Of a stretch of DNA of 64,000 nucleotides, positions 37,919-46,603 are shown one piece after another. Position 1 is the stretch's first letter, and every line of letters begins with the position of its first letter. Origin of the DNA: Chitinophaga sp. LS1 (lineage in GTDB: Bacteria; Bacteroidota; Bacteroidia; Chitinophagales; Chitinophagaceae); contig NZ_CP128362.1 of assembly GCF_034274695.1 (NCBI RefSeq), positions 2,294,001 to 2,358,000 of the forward strand, given 5' to 3'. Made by a program: the position numbers and the translations under genes. The notes under the pieces were generated by a model, which had not been told where the DNA came from, did not search any database, and saw only the letters and a list, made by a program, of their open reading frames with translations.

Positions 37919-39204
37919 TGATGAGAGCACTAATTTTATTGATGGTGATATTATTGCCTGCACGCCTGTTGCTTGCACAGACATATACAGATGTACAACC
38001 TGTTTTTGCAACAAGGTGTGTGGGTTGTCACCATACAGGTGGATCAGCACCATTTTCATTAGCCACTTATGATGAGGTAAAAAGAAGAATTTCGTTTATC
38101 AAAGAAGTGATCAATACCGGTTACATGCCCCCATTCAAAGCAGATGTGCACTATCGGGATTATGCCAATAACCGTATCCTGACCCCCGACGAAAAGAATG
38201 CTATTCTGAACTGGATAAGTAAAAATGCGCCAAAAGGGAAAACGGTGGCGCCGGCAAATGTTGTAGATGTGAATACCACAGCTCCTGATCTCATTCTGAA
38301 AGCAGATAAACCCTATATCGTAAAAGGCGATAACCAGGAGCGGTTTGTTATATTCAAAGTGCCTTTTGAACTGAAAGATGCTGCTAATATTGAGCGACTC
38401 GAATTATACACAGATAACAAGAAAGTCATTCACCATATCAATTATGGGTTTTATGCCGTGGCAGATGCCGGCAAAGACATCTCCATTGCTCCTTCCTTTG
38501 TAGAAGCAGATATTGATACCGCTGGCCTGGAAGTAAAAAGGTTCGGACCATTAAAGCAAAATATGGTGTACTATTCCGGATGGATACCCGGCACGACCGA
38601 AGAATTTTACCCTAAGCAGTTCGGATGGGTACTGCCTAAGCGCGGTGTCGTATTATTAACTGTACATTATGCCGCAGTAGCAGCAGACGAAGTATCTACA
38701 GTAGGGGTAAAGTTATTTTATAAGAAAGGACCTATACAGCGAAAGGTGCAGATCATCAGCCTTGGATCCGGAGGTATAGCCGAAAGAGATATTCAACCCA
38801 GGTTTGTAATCTTTCCGAACCAGGTTAGCACTTATACACTGAAGGTAAAAACACAGGAGACGCAGTCTGTTATGTATGTATGGCCGCATATGCATTTGTT
38901 GGGTAAGGAGTTTGTGGCTTACGCCGTGACGCCGGATCGTGATACCATCCCATTGGTACATATCCCTGCCTGGGATTTCCGCTGGCAGGAATTGTATCGT
39001 ATGCAGCACCTGGTGAAAATACCTGCAGGTTCTGTCATTCATATGATTGGAATTTATGATAATACGACGGGCAACCCAGTGAACCCAAATAATCCGCCAA
39101 AGCTGGTGATGTCAAGTGGAGATATGCGGGCCAATGAGGAAATGTTTACCCTTATGATGATCTATGTGCCATATGAGTTGGGGGATGAAAAGATTACATT
39201 GTGA
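37918..39204 (+). CDS. Cytochrome c / copper type II monooxygenase-like exported protein
   Basis: A 428-residue exported protein. After a signal peptide (to about LLLAQ, residue 21) lies a short cytochrome c domain with CVGCHH (Cys34, Cys37, His38) and the distal Met in GYMPPFKAD. The rest resembles copper type II, ascorbate-dependent monooxygenases: KKVIHHINYGFYAV (about residues 163-176) supplies a His-His copper pair, and WPHMHLLGKEFVAY (about 321-334) a second His set. It may oxidise a periplasmic substrate with electrons passing through the haem and the coupled redoxin. Substrate unknown. Confidence 0.75.
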   Translation: MMRALILLMVILLPARLLLAQTYTDVQPVFATRCVGCHHTGGSAPFSLATYDEVKRRISFIKEVINTGYMPPFKADVHYRDYANNRILTPDEKNAILNWISKNAPKGKTVAPANVVDVNTTAPDLILKADKPYIVKGDNQERFVIFKVPFELKDAANIERLELYTDNKKVIHHINYGFYAVADAGKDISIAPSFVEADIDTAGLEVKRFGPLKQNMVYYSGWIPGTTEEFYPKQFGWVLPKRGVVLLTVHYAAVAADEVSTVGVKLFYKKGPIQRKVQIISLGSGGIAERDIQPRFVIFPNQVSTYTLKVKTQETQSVMYVWPHMHLLGKEFVAYAVTPDRDTIPLVHIPAWDFRWQELYRMQHLVKIPAGSVIHMIGIYDNTTGNPVNPNNPPKLVMSSGDMRANEEMFTLMMIYVPYELGDEKITL

Positions 39205-39542
39205 TCAGTGATCAATCCCCTGACTGACCAGAAAAGATTCCTTTTCCAGCCAGTCAACAGGGGTTGGGATGGGGCTAATAGCGTTATCTAATTCATCACG
39301 CTTTGATAGAAATTTAAAAGAGGGCTTATCCCGAAGTATTGTTGGGGCTACAAATATGAATGCGCTTACGAACAATTCTTTCTTCGCAGTGAAGAAAGGG
39401 GATTAATTTCACTACAGGACTAATAGGCCGTTATGCTGATATGCTATTGCGAAGTAAAGAAAGGATAAAACACTCAAATCTGTATAAAATGAGCGTCTAC
39501 AAAGTGTATACAAGGTATTGATTTGTAGTTGTGTAGTATGTT
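39205..39542. other. Intergenic gap between converging genes
   Basis: A 338-base stretch with no gene I can support. The one structure I see is an 8-bp hairpin CTTTCTTC / GAAGAAAG at 39378-39398, which could slow transcription from either side but has no proper T-tail. Confidence 0.5.
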
Positions 39543-41189
39543 TTATTCGTTGGTTTTCAATTTTTTATTCAATCTTGCCTTTGCCTGCCGCACACTCGCT
39601 GCCTCAATATTAAGGAGGGCAGCAATCTCTTTTGTTGACAAATTGATGTGGAAATAAGCATATAATCTCAATTCATTATTGGTGAGATTTGGATGTTTGG
39701 ACTTCAGTTTTTCGAAAAAACCAGGATGTACCTGTTCAAAATGTAACCTGAATTTATCCCATTCGGCATCCAGAAATTTATGTTCTCTCAATGAAGATTT
39801 GATTGATTTTATGCCCGGGTATAATTCGTCAATGTCGTGGATCTGTTTCTTCAGGTCATCCAGCAGTTTATTTTTCTGATAGATGTAGAGACTATTACTC
39901 ACCAGCTCCCGGTTGTTGGTATCCAGCTTTTGCTGCAATAGATCGTTTCTGTCTTTTTCTGCCTGCATGGCCAGGGAGATCTGCTCATTTTCCTTTTCTA
40001 TGAGCCATTGATGGTGTTTACTTTGGGCAATGTCCATTTCCAGTTTCGCTATTTCATATCCTTTTGCATCCAGTTCCTCATGGATGCTCTTGATCCGGCT
40101 CACCAGTACCATGGTGAAGGTAATGATCTGGGAAATGATGGCGATCTCCGGCAGCAGAGTGCTATTGTTACTATAATCAGGAGTAGAATTAATAATGAAA
40201 AACACGGCCAGTCCGGTGGCAAATATAATCGGCAGCATATTCGCCAGCATGAACACACTGGCCCCCCGTATGTGTTTCTTGTGAGCTACTACGCTGGTAA
40301 TCAATAGACTTAAAGAAAGTACACAGATGAAGATGTCATCATATACCAGAGTATAATTGTCCATGTAAAACCAGCCTGAAATCGTGATGATACACGGAAC
40401 TACCTCAAAAATTATATACCCGATCAGCAGATAACGAAGCATCCTGTCGTATGATGGCAACAACTCTTTGGTTCGCAGGTAGGAGCGGGTTAACTGAATG
40501 AGCCCTGTAAAGATGATGGTACAACCAACATGTAAAAAGAACGAGTTCAGATCGTACATATACACCGTACCATCCGGCATGGCCCTGAGCTGATAGTAGG
40601 AGAGGGGAAGTAACTGGGTGGTGAAATGCTTAAAGGAGGTAACAAATATCATGGCCCCCAGCTGTACCAGCAGGTACCAGATATTAACACGGTCGTGCAG
40701 TTGGAACCAGATATATAAATTATAAGCTGCAAAACAGGCCAACAGGGAAATGGTGACGATCCAGGAATTATGCATTAGGTGATCCCGGCTGGCGGCGGCG
40801 ATCTCTTTTTCAAGCCGGATCATGGGATGGCCCTTATATCCATAGCGCTGTATTTCGGCTAAATCTGGTTGTAGGTACAGGGTAGTGGTCGCATTGCCAT
40901 TGAAAGTAAGATGTATTTCCCCTCTTTCCCGCTGGCGCGAGGGAATGGCCGGGCCTGCTTTGTACACCTTCCCGTCTATATATAATGTATAGTTTAGGGG
41001 CTCGGAAAGCGAGAACCGGTATTTTTCTTTGTTGGGATAGGGGTTCCCCACTATAACCTGAGCAGAATCAGTGCTGATTTCCAGTACCGGTTCATTGTTC
41101 AGATAGTGTATTTTAGATTGTGCGCGTACCCCCAACGTAGCGAACAGTAATAGTATAGGAATGAAATGATTGGCGACTCCCGATGGCAT
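39543..41189 (-). CDS. 7TMR-DISM sensor with LuxR-type HTH
   Basis: A 548-residue regulator in one chain. A signal peptide (to about RAQS, residue 25) is followed by a beta-rich sensor region (about 26-120, the 7TMR-DISM extracellular type), seven membrane helices (about 142-370), a coiled coil (LDAKGYEIAKLEMDIAQSKHHQWLIEKENEQ, about 372-402, continuing to about 445) and a C-terminal LuxR-like helix-turn-helix (SKHPNLTNNELRLYAYFHINLSTKEIAALLNIEAASVRQAKARLNKKL, about 498-545). Such proteins couple an outside signal directly to DNA binding at the membrane. It is divergent from the Oar-like receptor gene at 41660, which may be its target. Confidence 0.82.
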   Translation of the reverse strand: MPSGVANHFIPILLLFATLGVRAQSKIHYLNNEPVLEISTDSAQVIVGNPYPNKEKYRFSLSEPLNYTLYIDGKVYKAGPAIPSRQRERGEIHLTFNGNATTTLYLQPDLAEIQRYGYKGHPMIRLEKEIAAASRDHLMHNSWIVTISLLACFAAYNLYIWFQLHDRVNIWYLLVQLGAMIFVTSFKHFTTQLLPLSYYQLRAMPDGTVYMYDLNSFFLHVGCTIIFTGLIQLTRSYLRTKELLPSYDRMLRYLLIGYIIFEVVPCIITISGWFYMDNYTLVYDDIFICVLSLSLLITSVVAHKKHIRGASVFMLANMLPIIFATGLAVFFIINSTPDYSNNSTLLPEIAIISQIITFTMVLVSRIKSIHEELDAKGYEIAKLEMDIAQSKHHQWLIEKENEQISLAMQAEKDRNDLLQQKLDTNNRELVSNSLYIYQKNKLLDDLKKQIHDIDELYPGIKSIKSSLREHKFLDAEWDKFRLHFEQVHPGFFEKLKSKHPNLTNNELRLYAYFHINLSTKEIAALLNIEAASVRQAKARLNKKLKTNE

Positions 41190-41659
41190 AATTATCGAAT
41201 AGCGGGGAAGGTAGATGATAATCAGCGAAAAAGCAAAATGATAGAAGTTGTATATTGTGGGTATAAAATGGTTCGTATTTCTCTTTATACCTGTATCTTT
41301 CTCGTGCCATCAGTATCCTAAACAGCCAAAACAACCAACGACACAACAAGAACGATAACAGATACAACAAAAGAAGAGGAAGAAGAGATAAGTAATGCAG
41401 AAATTGGGCAATACGAAATAGATTCTCTGTTTGCACTAAAGAAAGATTGAGTTTAAGAATGGGGATTGTTGTGAAATTAGAATACAAGGCAAACAACCTT
41501 TTAAAGTGCCTAATAATACTGCCTATAAGTATGTACCGGAATTGTATCAGGATGCTGTAAAATACAAACTGGAAATGTAACCAACACTTAACACACATCT
41601 CATAATAAGTAGCTTGTAATTCATATAATTTAACAACCAAAATCAAAATCAGGCACATC
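41190..41659. other. Divergent intergenic region with a possible gene remnant
   Basis: A 470-base gap between the divergently read regulator and Oar-like receptor, so it should hold both promoters; I find no clean TAnnTTTG box. On the plus strand, 41326-41580 has protein-like composition in two frames joined by an apparent +/-1 shift near 41445: an Asp/Thr- and Glu-rich part ending EIDSLFALKKD, then a part reading IEFKNGDCC and ending VPELYQDAVKYKLEM before TAA at 41578. This may be a decayed small gene. It may equally be chance. Confidence 0.3.
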
Positions 41660-44600
41660 ATGTCGATCCGAAATTGTCTATTAACACTCGTGTTAATACT
41701 TTGTTTACCTATGTTCCTCCTGGCGCAGGAAACAACCTCAGAAATTCACGGTATCATTACCGACGGCCAGACTGGTGTACCAGGCGCCGTTATCACAGCT
41801 GTACACTCCCCAACCGGCACCCGCTATGTAACCACCAGCCGTGCGGATGGTCGCTACAATTTTGCCAACGTACGTGTAGGCGGTCCTTACACCATTTCCG
41901 TGACCTATATCGGGTATGGCGATCAGCACCTGGACAACATCAATCTGTCGCTGGGACAGGAATTTACCGGCAACTTCACCCTCGCCCCGAGTACCAAACA
42001 ACTGGGCGAAGTAGTGGTGAAAGGCAAGCAGGATAAAACCTTTAACAACAGCCGCACCGGTTCCCAGGAGATCATCAGCAGAGATCAGTTGGAAAAACTG
42101 CCAACCATCAGCCGTTCTGCACAGGATTTTACCCGTCTTGAGCCTACCAGCAGTACTGTAGCCGCTGGCCAGAGCTTTGGTGGCAGAAGCCCCCAGTACA
42201 ACAACTTTACGGTAGATGGTGCAAACTTCAACAACTCCTTCGGTCTGTCTGGTACCCTGGGTGGTCAAACCAGTGCACAACCTATCAGCCTGGATGCGAT
42301 TGAGCAGGTACAGGTGAGCGTATCGCCTTACGATATACGTCAGGGTGGTTTCTCCGGTGCCGGTGTAAATGCCGTAACCAGGAGTGGTACCAATACCCTG
42401 AAAGCATCTGTATACACCTACATCAAAGGTGCAGGTACACAAGGGTATAAAGTAGGCAACAGCCAGGTGAACAAAACACCGCTGTCCTTCAATATCCGTG
42501 GCCTCTCTATCGGTGGGCCGATCATTAAGAACAAAGTGTTCTTCTTCCTGAGCTTAGAGTCTTCCCGCCAGACCGCGCCTGCTACCAGCTGGGTACCTTC
42601 TGATGCTAATCATCCTGCTAATGCCAGCGCTGGTGTATCACAAGCCAATGCCGATACGCTGACTGCACTCGCAGCTTTCCTGAAGTCTAACTTCGGCTAT
42701 GACCCAGGTGCTTTCACCGGTTATTCTTTCAGAACAAACAGTGATAAGGCTACGCTTAAATTCGACTGGAACATCAATGAAAAACATTCATTGACAGTGA
42801 AGTACAACTACCTGAAATCATTCACTGATCAGTTCGCGAGCAACAGCCGCCCTGCCGGCGTTACTACCGGTCAGCCGGGCACGAACGCCATGCCTTTCTT
42901 TGGTAGCGGTTATGTGATCAATAACAACTTCAACATCTTTATCGCTGAGTTGAATTCCCGCTTCAGCAATAAAGTGTCCAATAAGTTCCAGGTGGGCTAT
43001 ACCGCACTGCGCGACTATCGTACACCTAACTCTACTTCAAATACCTTCCCACTGGTGGATATCCTGAACAACGGTAATATTTATACCACCTTCGGATACG
43101 AACCATATACTTACAACAACGTACTGAATACAGACGTATTCCAGATCTCAGACATCTTCACGTACTATGCCAGTGCACACGAGATTACCGTGGGTACACA
43201 GGACTATTACAGGAAGTACCAGAACGCATTTGCTCCCGGCTACCAGGGCGCTTATCAGTTCAATAGTCTGACAGATTTCTACAACAGTGTAACCAATGGC
43301 ACTGCCAATGCAAAAAGTTATTACCTGCAATACTCTGCACTGAAAGATGGTTCCTTCCCATGGGCATATGCAGGTTCTACAGAACTGGGTGTATTTGCAC
43401 AGGATAAATGGAGAGTCTCCGATCGTTTCACTTTCACCTATGGTGTAAGGTTTGACATGACGATCTACAAGCAATCCTTTACTGACAACCCTAATTTCGA
43501 CAAACTGATTTTCAAAGATGGTCAGTCTTACAACATCGGTAAAGCGCCGGGCAATGCAGTGCTGATCTCTCCACGCATCGGTTTCAACTATGATGTAATG
43601 GGCGACAGAACCCTGCAATTAAGAGGTGGTTTCGGTATCTTCTCAGGTCCTCCTCCGTTTGTATGGTTGAGCAACCAGGCTAGTAACAACGGTATTCAGT
43701 GGGGGTCCTTCACGAATACTTCCGGTGTGGCCTTTAGCGCAGATCCAAATGCATACCGTCCTGCGGGTGCATCAGCTAACACTTCGTACAGTGTAGCACT
43801 GACTGACAAGAATTTCAAATACCCTTCCGTATTGAAATCAAGTCTGGCTGTTGATAAAAAGATCAATGACTGGGTATTCACAGTAGAAGGTACGTATACC
43901 AAAGATATCAATGCAGTCTACTTCTCTAACATCAACCTGAATGAGACGAATGGTTATGCATTGAATAATGGCGGTGATAACCGTATGCGATATAATACAT
44001 CGCTGACTACTTCTCTGAATACAAGCAATAAGTATTATTCAGGTACCACACTGGAAAACCCTAATATCGGCAATGCTATTCTGATGAAGAATACCAACAA
44101 AGGGTATACATACAATATCACAGCAAGAGTAGAGCGTACTTTTGGTAACCTGTACACCAGCGTAGCTTATGCACATGGCGACGCAAGAAATACTTCTGAA
44201 ACAGGTAGTACCGCATCTTCTATGTGGAGTGCACGCGCAGTAAGTGGTGATCCAAATGGCGCTAATCTTGCATATGCTTCTTACAGACTGCCTAACCGTG
44301 TCATTGCGATGGCATCTTACAAAGTGTCTTATGCAAAGTATTTCTCTACTTCATTCGGTGCTATATTCGAAGCGGCACCTGCTGGTACCGTTTCTTATAT
44401 TTACAATGGTGACCTGAATGGCGATGGCTTTAACAATGACCTGATCTATATTCCAAAGAGTGCTACCGATATCAACCTGATCAATGTGGGTTCTTACAAT
44501 GCTACCACACATACAGGGTCTACTACAGGTACTACTGCTGATCCAAGAACTGCTTCACAGATCTATACACAGCTGGACAACTTCATTGGTCAGAACAAAT

Positions 44601-44971
44601 ACCTCAATTTCCACCGTGGTGAAACAGCAAAAGCAAATGCGGCTGTATTACCTTACTACAAAAAGCTGGATGTAAATATCACAGAAGATATCTCAGTAAA
44701 AACAGGAAAAGACAGACATACATTGAGACTGTCTCTCGATATTATCAATGTAGGTAACTTCCTGAACAGGAACTGGGGTATCGTGCAAGCCGCTACAGTC
44801 AATAACTTCCTGAAGTTTGAAGGGTTGGCTGCTGATGGTAAGACGCCTTTATTCTCATTCCCTTATGCTGATGCAAAAAATCAGGTATCTTATGTGAATA
44901 GCTATGCAAATAACACAGCTCTTACTTCAAGATGGCAGATGCAGTTTGGTGTCAGATATTTATTTAACTAA
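41660..44971 (+). CDS. Oar-like TonB-dependent outer-membrane protein
   Basis: A 1103-residue outer-membrane protein. A signal peptide (to about LLAQE, residue 23) is followed by a carboxypeptidase regulatory-like beta domain (EIHGIITDGQTGVPGAVITAVHSPTGTRYVTTSRADGRYNFANVRVGGPY, about 28-77), a plug (RTGSQEIISRDQLEKLPTISRSAQDFTRLEP... QVQVSVSPYDIRQGGFSGAGVNAVTRSGTN) and a large barrel ending in RWQMQFGVRYLFN. This is the layout of Oar/OmpA-related receptors, which move proteins or peptides across the outer membrane in Bacteroidota and myxobacteria. No SusD partner is next to it. The divergent 7TMR-DISM/LuxR protein may control it. Confidence 0.87.
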   Translation: MSIRNCLLTLVLILCLPMFLLAQETTSEIHGIITDGQTGVPGAVITAVHSPTGTRYVTTSRADGRYNFANVRVGGPYTISVTYIGYGDQHLDNINLSLGQEFTGNFTLAPSTKQLGEVVVKGKQDKTFNNSRTGSQEIISRDQLEKLPTISRSAQDFTRLEPTSSTVAAGQSFGGRSPQYNNFTVDGANFNNSFGLSGTLGGQTSAQPISLDAIEQVQVSVSPYDIRQGGFSGAGVNAVTRSGTNTLKASVYTYIKGAGTQGYKVGNSQVNKTPLSFNIRGLSIGGPIIKNKVFFFLSLESSRQTAPATSWVPSDANHPANASAGVSQANADTLTALAAFLKSNFGYDPGAFTGYSFRTNSDKATLKFDWNINEKHSLTVKYNYLKSFTDQFASNSRPAGVTTGQPGTNAMPFFGSGYVINNNFNIFIAELNSRFSNKVSNKFQVGYTALRDYRTPNSTSNTFPLVDILNNGNIYTTFGYEPYTYNNVLNTDVFQISDIFTYYASAHEITVGTQDYYRKYQNAFAPGYQGAYQFNSLTDFYNSVTNGTANAKSYYLQYSALKDGSFPWAYAGSTELGVFAQDKWRVSDRFTFTYGVRFDMTIYKQSFTDNPNFDKLIFKDGQSYNIGKAPGNAVLISPRIGFNYDVMGDRTLQLRGGFGIFSGPPPFVWLSNQASNNGIQWGSFTNTSGVAFSADPNAYRPAGASANTSYSVALTDKNFKYPSVLKSSLAVDKKINDWVFTVEGTYTKDINAVYFSNINLNETNGYALNNGGDNRMRYNTSLTTSLNTSNKYYSGTTLENPNIGNAILMKNTNKGYTYNITARVERTFGNLYTSVAYAHGDARNTSETGSTASSMWSARAVSGDPNGANLAYASYRLPNRVIAMASYKVSYAKYFSTSFGAIFEAAPAGTVSYIYNGDLNGDGFNNDLIYIPKSATDINLINVGSYNATTHTGSTTGTTADPRTASQIYTQLDNFIGQNKYLNFHRGETAKANAAVLPYYKKLDVNITEDISVKTGKDRHTLRLSLDIINVGNFLNRNWGIVQAATVNNFLKFEGLAADGKTPLFSFPYADAKNQVSYVNSYANNTALTSRWQMQFGVRYLFN

Positions 44972-44986
44972 GAAAAACACTATCAT

Positions 44987-45292
44987 AAAGAGCGTGTATC
45001 AAAAATAAATAAACCTCCTCAGAAGTGCTTAAAGGACTACCTATCTCCATTAGGTATCCGGATAAAACGAGGCTGTATCTTACTTAAGATACGGCCTCGT
45101 TCTTTGAAAATAGTTTTCATTCCCCGTTGGAAAATTCTCCTCTTTCGTGACTGTTTTATTCAGATACCTAATGGATCCAGGTTTTTATTTATTCGATTCT
45201 CAGGTTTTTTATTTATTTTATAATACAACCTCTTTTCTGAAAATGGTTTCATTCCCCGTTGGTGAATTCCCTTTTTCATGAATGTTTTATTT
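44987..45292. repeat. Compound intergenic repeat element
   Basis: Several repeats are nested here. AAAGAGCGTGTATCAAAA at 44987-45004 also occurs at 28576-28593. CCATTAGGTATC at 45047-45058 is inverted as GATACCTAATGG at 45163-45174, and the latter also occurs at 28619-28630. A 16-bp hairpin lies between them at 45066-45101. A direct repeat of about 55 bases, both copies containing TTCATTCCCCGTTGG, sits at 45105-45160 and 45238-45292; the second copy covers the end of the minus-strand gene. This looks like a family of non-coding repeats dispersed between genes. Confidence 0.6.
45066..45101. terminator. Hairpin terminator in the repeat element
   Basis: A 16-bp stem (45066-45081 against 45086-45101, one wobble) with a 4-base loop, followed by TCTTT on the plus strand. 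It separates the Oar-like gene from the converging minus-strand gene. Confidence 0.65.
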
Positions 45293-45949
45293 CGTTAATG
45301 CCAATGCAGACCCTTTTATCTTCGAATTCCAGTAAGTAATATAGAAAGTCCCTATAATCGAAGGCATTATCCACGTAACCAGCGTTTGTATATGTAAACC
45401 CGCCACCATAAAGGCTGTAATAGAAGCGATCAGCGCCGCCACCATCCTGCCTATATGACTACTCAACCATGCATTTTTCTTCTCTTTAAAAACCCTGAAA
45501 GTGTAAAAATCCTTCAATGTCATATACAACCCAAATCCACCAAAGAAAGCAAACAATACGGCATTTCCACCTTTGTGTGTAGTGATCTGGTAAATGCCGA
45601 TCAGCAACATGATGACAGAAGCACCCAGCATAGTACCCGATATCGTTTTATCAATCGTATCAGCACTGCTTTTAGTATCATATCTGAATGTAAGCGCGCG
45701 ATTGCCTGCCAGTACCAGATAAATGGTAAATACCCCGATCAGGAATAAGAACAGGTTCTCATGGCCAGGCATTCGCGCGATCACCAACGATAACAGTGAA
45801 CTGATGACCATTGAATAAGAAAAAGTTTTGCCACTGTTTTTATGCAGCTTGCTGCCCTTTTTTACACCTATGCTGGCAATGCCGCTGACAAGGCCCAGGC
45901 CACCACATAAGGCATGTATATAAATAAGAACTTTTACGAGCGTTTCCAT
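45287..45949 (-). CDS. DUF2306-like membrane protein
   Basis: A 220-residue membrane protein with seven probable helices. The beginning, VKVLIYIHALCGGLGLVSGIASIGVKKGSKLHKNSGKTFSYSMV (about residues 6-49), resembles DUF2306-type proteins with a His in helix 1 and LHKNSGK in the first loop. Function unknown. It is the last gene of a minus-strand row that begins at the lanthipeptide-like peptide, 18 bases after the small exported protein gene. Confidence 0.6.
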   Translation of the reverse strand: METLVKVLIYIHALCGGLGLVSGIASIGVKKGSKLHKNSGKTFSYSMVISSLLSLVIARMPGHENLFLFLIGVFTIYLVLAGNRALTFRYDTKSSADTIDKTISGTMLGASVIMLLIGIYQITTHKGGNAVLFAFFGGFGLYMTLKDFYTFRVFKEKKNAWLSSHIGRMVAALIASITAFMVAGLHIQTLVTWIMPSIIGTFYITYWNSKIKGSALALTK

Positions 45950-45967
45950 GGTAATAACAATTGATGG

Positions 45968-46594
45968 TTAATTACATTTGGCCAGGTATCTTTCTGTCTC
46001 TGCCAGTCCCCAGTGTGGATATAACTCTGCTGGTTTCTCTGCTTTAAAGAGTTGTTCTGCTTTTACAAACAGTGGTTTTGCTTTCTCTTTTCCTCCACCT
46101 ATGTATTCAGGTTTACCAAAGGTAGAAGCACCATCCAGGAAGTACAGGCGAGGGTTGTTCGGATCCAGTTTGTATCCTTCCTGCAGGTAAGTATACGCTT
46201 TGATGCCAAAGGTTTTAAAGCGTTCCATGGGATTCACCAGCATCTGTATAGTCGCTGCCATATTGCGGATGGTGCAGAACTCTGCATTTTTCTGAATTGC
46301 TTCTCCTTTTGCTGCCAGGTCATTGGCTTTCTGACCGATGGCGTCTTTATCTGCTTTAGGATCGCCAAACCCAATGCGGGTCTGTGCCAGCGCTGCATAG
46401 TAGTAAGGCAGCCACTGTGTTTTTTCAGCATCACCAATACGTTCAAATGCCTGTGATACGGTAGCGAGTTGTTCGATGGTTTTGGCAGAATCAAGCAATT
46501 CGAGGTTATGCTGCATAGCTGCCACATACTTTGTGCTCTGTGCATGGGCACCAATGGTGACCAGTAAAGTAAGGGCGAAGATGATTTTTTTCAT
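45968..46594 (-). CDS. Exported TPR-like small protein
   Basis: A 208-residue protein with a signal peptide (MKKIIFALTLLVTIGAHAQS). The mature part is all-helical and looks like two or three TPR-type helical pairs (EKTQWLPYYYAALAQTRIGF; AYTYLQEGYKLDPNNPRLYFLDGASTF; AKPLFVKAEQLFKAEKPAELYPHWGLAETERYLAKCN). It lies 9 bases after the TonB receptor gene and is probably a periplasmic partner of it. No enzyme motif. Confidence 0.65.
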   Translation of the reverse strand: MKKIIFALTLLVTIGAHAQSTKYVAAMQHNLELLDSAKTIEQLATVSQAFERIGDAEKTQWLPYYYAALAQTRIGFGDPKADKDAIGQKANDLAAKGEAIQKNAEFCTIRNMAATIQMLVNPMERFKTFGIKAYTYLQEGYKLDPNNPRLYFLDGASTFGKPEYIGGGKEKAKPLFVKAEQLFKAEKPAELYPHWGLAETERYLAKCN

Positions 46595-46603
46595 GGTTAT
46601 ATT

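Noticed and set aside
41738..42442. 234-residue minus-strand open frame
   Set aside because: It lies wholly inside the Oar-like receptor gene in a codon-mirrored frame and its protein has no recognisable pattern.
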